NCBI GenBank assembly: GCA_033239525.1
Contig: BSYO01000016.1
Span: 9,435,045 to 9,499,044 of the forward strand
Direction: 5' to 3'
Origin: Nepenthes gracilis
Lineage: Eukaryota; Streptophyta; Magnoliopsida; Caryophyllales; Nepenthaceae
DNA: 64,000 nucleotides
The first letter of the stretch is position 1; each line of letters opens with the position of its first letter. The notes beneath the pieces were generated by a model, which saw nothing but the letters and a program-made list of their open reading frames with translations, was not told where the DNA came from and did not search any database. Positions 56,480-64,000 of this stretch are shown piece after piece. Position numbers and translations under genes: made by a program.

Positions 56480-57220
56480 AAAGAGCCGTATAGAATGGCA
56501 CTGGCAGAGTCAAAGGAACTAAAGCGGCAGTTGTAAGAACTTCTGGACAAATGATTCATTAAACCAAGTGTATCGCCATAAGGAGCCCCAGTGTTGCTCA
56601 TAAAGAAGAATGATGGATCCTTGAGATTATGCATCGATTATCAGGAGTTGAATAAGATCACTATCAAGAACAAGTATCCATTGCCGCAAATTGATGACTT
56701 ATTGAACAATTATAAGGGGCCCAAGTGTTTTCAAAGATAGACCTCTGATCGGGTTATCACCAATTGAAGATTAAGAAAGAAGATATGGTGAAGATTGCTT
56801 TCTGATAGAGGTATGAGCATTATGAGTTTTTAGTGATACTTGTTTGAATTGCGAATGCCCCCATAACGTTTATGGATTTGATGAACTTGGTATTCTAACC
56901 CTATTTAGACCAATTTGTAGTGGTATTCATCAATGATATATTGATCTACTTAACGAGTTATGATGAGGATGAGACACATTTAAGGATTGTGCTATAGACA
57001 ATCCAAGAGAGGAGGTTGTATAACAAGTTAAAGAAGTGCAAGTTTTGGCTCGAGGGGGTGATATTCTTGGGACATATCATATCAAATGGAGGCATTTCAG
57101 TGGATTTGAAGAAAATTGAGACCGTTTTGAATTGGAGCCGACCGACGACGATGACCGAAGTCGGGATCTTTTTGGGAATAGCTGGCTATTGTTAAAGATT
57201 TGTAGAGAATTTTTTTAGGA
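56480..57220 (+). pseudogene. Reverse transcriptase remnant of C
   Basis: [20 protein letters not shown] and [18 protein letters not shown] near 56585-56700 are well kept. Then a run of shifts. QFVVVFINDILIY near 56911: the catalytic pair is Asn-Asp, since GAT is AAT at 56932. FLGIAGYC-like near 57170 and RIAMPMTRLMRKVAKFVW follow. The plain order equals that of Del/Tekay elements. Confidence 0.85.
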
Positions 57221-57225
57221 TTGCA

Positions 57226-57804
57226 ATGCCAATGACCCGTTTGATGCGGAAGGTGGCTAAATTTGTTTGGATGGATGAATGTGAACTTAGTTTCCAGGAA
57301 TTAAAAAATCGGTTGACAACCGCCCAGATTCTAACAATTTTTGCAAGATTCAATGGATTTGTAGTGTATTGTAATGCATTTAAGACTGATTTAGGCTATA
57401 CTTTGATGCAACATGGGATAGTGGTGGCATATGGGTCAAGAAAATAAAAGACTCATGAGAAGAACTATCCAACCCACGATTTGGAGTTAGCAACGATGGT
57501 TTTTACTTTGAAGATTCGGTGGCACTACTTGTATGGTGAGAAATTTTTAGTGTACACCGATCAGAAGAGTCTCAAATACCTATTTTCTCAAAATGAGCTG
57601 AATATGAGACAGAGAACATGGATAGTTTTTCTTAAGGATTATGATTGTAAAATTCAATACCAACTTGTAAATGTAAATGTCGTGGCTAATGCTCTAAGAC
57701 ATCAAGCTAGCTTTATGGCCACTTTGAGGTTTAGGAAAATGGAGATGCTTGAACATATGTGTGACAGTGTGATATCAAGAGGTATGTCCAAGACAACCGA
57801 ATGA
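57226..57804 (+). pseudogene. RNase H remnant of C
   Basis: Two long open pieces (57226-57447 and 57481-57804) in one frame, separated by a TAA at 57448 (family: SRQLK). FVVYCNAFKTDLG has Asn in place of the first catalytic Asp. [30 protein letters not shown] and ELNMRQRTW are typical. The last catalytic Asp, in VVADAL, is VVANAL. Confidence 0.85.
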
Positions 57805-57959
57805 TGGTTTCATTCTTCTAAGTTCAACCGGAGATTTTAGAAAGAATAAAAGGGAGTCAGATGGATGATCCATTATTAGTGGATATTGCTAGAGATCTTA
57901 ATCAGGATTCCTGAGCTAATTTTAGTATTCGGACTAATTGAGTTTTAAGGTTTAAGGAT

Positions 57960-58720
57960 CGAATTTGTGTGCTGGATATTGGAGAATTGAAAGAGAAAAT
58001 TATAAAGGAAGCCCACCGATCCAAGTACACCATTCATTTAGGAATCAACAAAATGTACCAAGATTTAGGAAGATATTTTGGTTGAGGAATATGGAAAGAG
58101 AAATTGTAACTTTTGTCGGGAGATGCTTAATTTGTCAGCAGTAGAAGGCCGAGCACAATAAGCCACCTAGTCTGTTGCAACTAATGCCCATTCCTACCTA
58201 AAAGTGGAAGGACATATTGATGGATTTTGTTATGGGTTTGCTGAGGATACTGAGAAATCATGATGCCATTTAGGTAATGGTTGATCGGCTAACAAAATCA
58301 GCGCATTTCTTGGCTTTTTGGACTACTTCTTCAAGGGATCAGTTGGCCAGATTGTATATCGATGAGATTATCAAATTGCGTGGTGTGCCAGCATCCATTG
58401 TATTCGATCGGGATCCGAGATTTATTTTCAAGTTTTGAGAGAATTCACATTGCAAGTTGGGAGCAAATTTGATGTTCAGTATGGCTTATCATCTTCAAAC
58501 AGACGATCAAACGAAGCGAATGATTTGGGCTTTAGAAGACATGTTAAGAGCTATGGTCCTAGATCTAAAAGGTGATTGGGATAAGCATGTACTATTGATA
58601 GAATTCACCTATAATAATAGCTATCAGGTAAATATTGAAATGGCCCCTTTTGAGACTTTGTATGTTAGGAAGTGTCGTTCCCCAATTCATTAGGAAGAGA
58701 CTAGTGATAGAAGGCTTATG
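57960..58720 (+). pseudogene. Integrase core of C
   Basis: The zinc domain is in broken form near 58010-58150, LTKSAHF-type core entry near 58280, RDPRFIFKF near 58410. The open piece 58457-58693 reads GANLMFSMAYHLQTDDQTKR, ALEDMLRAM, LLIEFTYNNSYQVNIEMAPF, YVRKCRSPIH. The position of the third catalytic residue (E in GQSERT) is Thr-Lys here. Dead. Confidence 0.85.
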
Positions 58721-59302
58721 GGGCTGGAGATCATCAAGGAGACATCTGATAAGACTAAATTAATTCATGAGAAGTTAAAAATGCTCAAAATAGGAAGAAA
58801 AGTTATGCGGACCGGTGAAAGTCGGAGCTAAATTTCGAGGTTGGTAATTTTGTATTTTTGAAGGTATCATTTTCTAAGGGGATTTCAAGATTTGGGATGA
58901 AAGAAACGTTGAAACCAAGGTTTATTAGTCCTTTTGAAATTTTGGAGAAGATTGACGAAGTAGCCTACAAGTTGGCTTAGCCACCTCACTTAGCCAAAGT
59001 GCATAATGTGTTCCATGTATCAAAGTTGCGAAAGTACGTTCATAACTCGTCTCACATAATTGAATTTGAACCGTTGAAGATAAGTGAGAATTTATCGTAT
59101 GTTGAGTAACCGGTTCAGACTTTGGGCTGTAGAGACCAAGTGTTTCGACCGAAGACCATCCCATTGGTCAAGGTTTTGTGAAGGAACTGCTACTTCGAGA
59201 AAGTTCGTGGGAGCAAGAAGATGAGATTCAAAGCAAATACTCCAATCATTTCTCCAATAAGATATGTAATTTAGGTCTAAATTTTGAGGACAAATTTTTT
59301 AT
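58721..59302 (+). pseudogene. Integrase C-terminal module of C
   Basis: LNFEVGNFVFLKVSFSKGIS, GMKETLKPRFISPFEILEKI, VAYKLAXPPHLAKVHNVFHV, SKLRKYVHNSSHIIEFEPL and RPKTIPLVKVL, in frame order with few stops, are the C-terminal sequence of Del/Tekay elements. I cannot make out a proper chromodomain. Confidence 0.8.
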
Positions 59303-59316
59303 AAGGAGCGGAGGAT
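59303..59316 (+). other. Polypurine tract of C
   Basis: AAGGAGCGGAGGAT, just before the LTR start TGTAACATTCACG. Confidence 0.65.
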
Positions 59317-61624
59317 TGTAACATTCACGTCTTTAATTTATAATAATTATGGTTAAATAAGATAATATAATCAAAATTGAGGTCATTGAATGTGAAAAAA
59401 TGAGGTCAAATCGATTTAGATTCGATTTCAAGTAGCGCCTAAGGCTCGCTCAAGCGCGGAACCCAGTAGGGTCGTGCCTGATGTGAGCTCAAGCATGGGA
59501 CCCAGTCAAGCTATGCCCAAGGGGCACCCGATTGGCACTCGAGCACCAATCTGAGTATTTAAACTCGTGCTCAACTTTTTCGCCATTTTTGCAGAAAGAA
59601 GAAGAGACGAGAGAGATCACAAATGTGAAGAGAGAGAAGAAGAAATCAAGACTCTTGGATCCATTTCCAAGGTGAAGCAAGTTAAAAAAACTCGTAGATC
59701 GAGTCAAAATAAGTGCACTCCTATACATTTCTTTCTCTTATTGCTCATTTCTCTCCATTTTTCTAGATATTTTTTTTCAAATGCCCATCCAAACTTAGGT
59801 TTTGAAATATACATAGGTTAAATGTACATATATGTCAATTTGCCTTCCGATTTTAAAGTACATGTGTGAAAAACATCTATACATGTCAATTTCCCTTCCG
59901 ATTTCGAAATTTATGTGAAGTATTGTGTTAAATCAGAAACCCTAACCCCATGCATGCTATGATTTTGAGTTATTATGATGTTTTATTACATGTATTTCAC
60001 ATATGATGCTTCGTATATTCGGGTAACTATTTTGAGTCCTTTGAATGTGTAAATTTCCTTCCCAAAACGCTCCATATGTTAAGCATATGGACCGATATTA
60101 TGAAAATTGCTCATTTTATATGTTTTTGTTAGAATTCCTATTGTCTAAAACCCCGGACCCAAATTTGAATTTTAGTTTATGAAAATTTGAAGAATTAAAT
60201 GTATATTATACACATAAATCAAAAAATGCATAAAATTTAATGTTTATGGCCTAAAAATATATGTATCTACTGTTTTGGTACATGATTACTAGTTTTCCTA
60301 ATTTTCTTGATATTTCCATGTTGATTTGCTTGTCTTGTAGAAATTTTTGCATCAACAAAATTATTGAATATTGTATGATAAGAAACAAGTCTTTATATAT
60401 TGAAAGGAATTATGAAAGTATGAAAGAAAACTCTACAATTTGTTAAGATTTATGAACCATTCTCGAAAGGGCGAGAACAAAATGTCATGAAGCTAAGTAT
60501 GGAGTTTTCCTTAAAATAAGATAAAAATTTGGATCAAGAATCATTCAGTAAATAATATTCTTTGGCATACCTTAGGATAGTGTAGTGATATATCAATAAC
60601 TGTCCCTTTAGAATTGCGAGGGAGAGAAAAGTGGTACATGACCCCGTCTATAGAGAGATACATAGACCGCCCACCTCTAGATGTTGAATAAGAGCGTGAA
60701 ATCTTAGATTGTGTGAAAATATATACAATCCTTTCTTCAATTATCCACTCCTTTAACTAGTAAGATTTATCAGCCCTGATCCCTTAAAAAAGTAAGATTT
60801 AAACATGTTTTCTAGTTATGTATAAAAATAAGAAAATTGGATATGCATTATGAAAAATTTTGTACATGTTTAAACCTTTGCACACGATCACGATTCCTAT
60901 TCTCCTTCTGATATGTATTTAAATTAAAAGTATGCATGTTCCTTTATATATTGTGCCTTGTTAAGTAATTGACTCACTTCATTACTATTTTTACTAATCT
61001 TCAAATGAGTAGGAGTTCTTACCCGTCGAGTGAAATTGAAGATTTGAAAGAATTTAGGGTTGTTTGTTACGATATCTATGTATTGTTGTAAATTGGATAG
61101 GTTTAGGTCATTTCATTTATTTTAGATTAGTTAGGACAGTTCCAGACATGATTTTTGACATACTATAGATTTTTTAGCGATATTGTTAGCCCATATGGTA
61201 TTTTTGTGTTGTCCAAAGCTACCGATTTTATGATGATTATAGACAGAATTATTATTGTTGTGTTTGATTAATTTTATGAAAGTAAAATAGGATGTTTCAC
61301 GTTGTGCAGGTTATGGAGGAAGTTTATTATGAATGTGTTTTTGCTTCCGTAAATTTTTGTTAGATACACTTATATATATGTTGGTTTGATCTTTGGCAGG
61401 CATCCATCCTTAACCAGGTCCGACGTCATTGTCTATGCATGTGTCGGTGTCGAAGCCACGGGTGTGTGGCGTCTGTTTTTAGATCGTGTGTTTGTAATTT
61501 TTATTATTTGCAAGATTTGGTCGAAGTTTCGACATAAAAATCTTACGTCCAATGGATTATTTTATCTGTTTTAGTATGAATATTTGATTGTAATCAAATT
61601 GTTGGCGTATGTTAGGACGTGGCA
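59317..61624 (+). repeat. 3' LTR of C
   Basis: Starts TGTAACATTCACGTCTTTAATTTATAATAA, alike to LTR A and D starts. The hairpin box is at 60956-60976, the GGTCCGACGTC line at 61418. Ends AGGACGTGGCA at 61624, like the GGGGCGTGACA end usual in this family. Length 2308 bp. Confidence 0.75.
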
Positions 61625-61629
61625 TATCA

Positions 61630-62530
61630 TACCCATAAGTGGGCCACGATATATAACCTAAAAATCGGGTCGAATGTTACTTTTTTAACGCACAAATGGT
61701 TGGTTTAATTTTTGATTTATTAATAATATATTAAAATATGTCCGAATATATTTTATTAATTTTCTAAAATAATTATTACTTAATTTAACTAAAAATACTA
61801 TTCAAATATAAATATTTCTAAATTTTTTTCATATTAATAAAAATACTTTCTTCATCAAACTTTATATAAAGTTTTTTGTCATATTTTTTGAAATATTTAT
61901 CATACACTAAAATGGTAAACATGGAAGAATTATAATATTTATTTTAGAAGTATGCAGAAGCATTAACAATAGATATATGAACATTTGAATAATAAATACT
62001 TAAAAATTATAGAAAATATTAGCAACCAGAAAATAAATGATTTAGATACACTTATCTCACTTAATTATATCCAATGATTTCTTATTTTTTTTAATTTCTC
62101 ATTTTTTTTCTAGCTCTTTTCTTTTTTTCCTCTTCTGTTTCTCTCTTTTCTCAAAAATTAACTTAAAATCATCCAAAATTAAACAATTGGCCTATTTATA
62201 TATATAAAAAAAAACTAGCATATATACGCCAGTCATGGCTGGATTAAATATTGAGATACAATCCACACCGCATACGAATGTCCCTCAAGCGCATATCAAG
62301 CGTCAGTATTTTATCTCAAATATGTACGTGTGCCACTCAAATGTACCTTATGTGAATATTCTACCTAAAAAATACTTATATTTGAGTTAGCATAGGTTAG
62401 ATGCTAATTGGTCTAACTTGTTACAATTTAAAATTTAATTTTGACCGAGAAATATCAATTAACATTAAAAATTTATTAATTTAATTAAATTAATTATTAT
62501 TAAAATAATTATTTTGGGTCCATACTCACA
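61630..62530 (-). repeat. LTR F, chromovirus-type, minus strand, partial
   Basis: 61635-61760 (CCATAAGTGGGCCACGATATATAACC area) matches 37853-37980 (E) and 39460-39600 (D). On the minus strand it starts TGTGAGTATGGACCC at 62530. The low part is missing, as though C or a deletion had removed it. Confidence 0.6.
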
Positions 62531-62531
62531 A

Positions 62532-64000
62532 TGTAACGAAACACACAAGTTATATAATAATATTTAGCGTAAAAAAAAATTTTTAATCAAAATAAAAATT
62601 CTCACATCCTTGGCACAACACATAAATGATAATAACATCATAAATGATTTATCCAAAAATGTTGTGTCCATATATCCAAGGTTAGACAAACTACCAAACT
62701 ACAAACGTGAAATTTGTGAGAAAAATACGATTAATACTCCAATAGTTAACTCAAAAACATAATATGTTTAACAACTCAATTCCAAATAATAAGAAAAAAT
62801 ATCTACATACTAATATTCAAATTACATAAGTATAAAGTCCATTAGCACATAAACTACTAAAAGCAAAAACTTGATAAAAATTATTTTAAAATCAAAATTA
62901 ACATCATTACATCGTAAAATACAACAACATCAACCCTAGACTAGTCCTCCAAAATCTCTTGAATTCAAACCCCTGCAAATGATATTCGAGCTTTATAATC
63001 ATAAAGATTAGAAATATAGAAAAAGTGGATTCAGCGTTCAATAATATATATATATACTTGAAAAAAGTATAAGTAGTATCATAATAAACATATGAAAAAA
63101 TATTTCAAAATAAGAATAAAGCATAAATTAATAGCCAATGATAGCCTCGTGGTTAGAGTAAAATATCAAAAGTTGGGTTACAAATGTTTTTCTATATCCT
63201 GGACCATTTGACATTATTTAATATTTTTAGATAAGTTCACTACATATTATTTCCTATAAATAAGATTAAATATCATTTTTTAAATCCTTAAATGATACTT
63301 ATAAACTAATATATTAGAAAATGTTCAAAATTTTCAAAACATATAGTAAAGCACCGAATGTATGGCAGCTCTCAAGTATGAGATATATCAAAACTGTAGT
63401 CACAAGCTAAGTGGGGTCGAGTAAAAGCCCACAAAGCTTCCTAAGGCCTCTAAAAATATCCAAAAATCCCTTCAGAAACCTCTACCTGTGTCGATCAGTG
63501 CTGCCGAGTTGCAGTGGAGATAATTCATGACTTCAAAGAAGAAAAATTATGAGAGTTTACGCAAGTATTTGCTGACATTAAAAAGAGGCACGGCTCTCAA
63601 CCAAAAGACAAGGCATACACAACCCAACGGTGACACTTTGGATTGCATCAGTCCTGGTTGGCACGCTCCAGCTAGTCCACGCCCCAAGGCCAACTCACTC
63701 CAGCAGGGCGACAACCAACGTGGACCCCGTGAGCGTACAGTTCTGGTATGACCTGTTAAATTCCCCCAAAGACCATATAACCATACAAGCCCGTACCATC
63801 ACTCTAAAGCTCAATAATTCCTCACAGTACTCACTATCTCTTAATATTACATCACACTAACATCTTCACATATATAAAAGAAGATTATCTTACTTGAATA
63901 ACGAAAATATATACGAAACAAATCTCTTGGGATTATCCTTAACTCTTGCATTCTCTTTTGATGTGCACTGCATCTTCACTGTGACGAATTGGGGTTGAAT
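62532..64000 (-). repeat. LTR I, chromovirus-type, minus strand, cut by window edge
   Basis: The low end reads TGTAACGAAACACACAAG. On the minus strand 63040-62980 gives CGCTGAATCCACTTTTTC, resembling the hairpin box region of LTRs A and C. No coding sequence. The higher part (63480-63760) is richer in GC, with small ORFs that I do not believe. Confidence 0.4.

Larger units (their letters stand above)
55868..61624 (+). mobile_element. Chromovirus element C, 3' half
   Basis: Protease, reverse transcriptase, RNase H, integrase, C-terminal region, polypurine tract and 3' LTR in order, on the + strand. The 5' LTR and gag are missing: the left edge joins the LTR of A. It is the best preserved coding stretch among the transposons here, but it has frameshifts, stops and active-site losses. 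Confidence 0.85.

Noticed and set aside
59567..59821. 84-codon ORF rich in Arg, Glu and Lys
   Set aside because: Part of the transcribed region of LTR C, a purine-rich tract comparable with those in LTR B.

Overview
The window looks like nuclear DNA of a flowering plant, probably a dicot: it is AT-rich, the one clear gene has GT-AG introns and a CT-rich leader, and most of the rest is decayed Ty3/gypsy LTR retrotransposons of the two big plant groups (Tat-type and chromovirus). I cannot name the species. No transposon reading frame in the window is intact, and I see no bacterial genes, CRISPR array, rRNA or tRNA gene.

0-31.6 kb. A run of Tat-type elements. T1 (about 600-6364, + strand) keeps part of gag and the integrase but has lost everything between. 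After about 2 kb of unassigned sequence comes T2 (8422-22783, + strand), which has both LTRs, a perfect 5-bp target duplication (TATTT) and remnants of gag, protease, reverse transcriptase, RNase H and integrase. T2 was later hit by a chromovirus-type LTR, a LINE 3' end, a tiny LINE tail and a MITE. T3 (from 24597) is a minus-strand Tat element and T4 (LTR ending 31555) a plus-strand one. T1, T2 and T3 each carry remnants of an antisense ORF between integrase and 3' LTR. In T3 it shows its own TATA box, an in-frame intron and a poly(A) signal.

31.6-34.1 kb. The only convincing host gene: a three-exon double B-box zinc-finger gene of the BBX20-22 type (252 residues), a class that in Arabidopsis works with HY5 and COP1 in light signalling. 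Its promoter begins only about 380 bp after the end of the T4 LTR.

34.1-37 kb holds no recognisable gene. 37-64 kb is a nest of chromovirus (Del/Tekay-like) elements. A minus-strand LTR (E) is interrupted by a minus-strand element (D). D's 5' LTR is cut by plus-strand element A. A's 5' LTR is split by plus-strand element B, with a 5-bp target duplication (ATTTA) and an uninterrupted paralogous site at 55.7 kb. A's 3' LTR is abruptly joined to the pol half of a third plus-strand element, C. Two more minus-strand LTR fragments (F and I) run to the right edge.

Nothing here amounts to a new intact biological system. The observations most worth checking are the spliced antisense ORF of the Tat elements, an array of W-box motifs upstream of a TATA box in a nested LTR, a conserved hairpin with a paired base change in the chromovirus LTRs, and a deletion junction shared by elements A and B. 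Assignments were made by eye, so most element boundaries are good to tens of bases except where terminal motifs or target duplications fix them.
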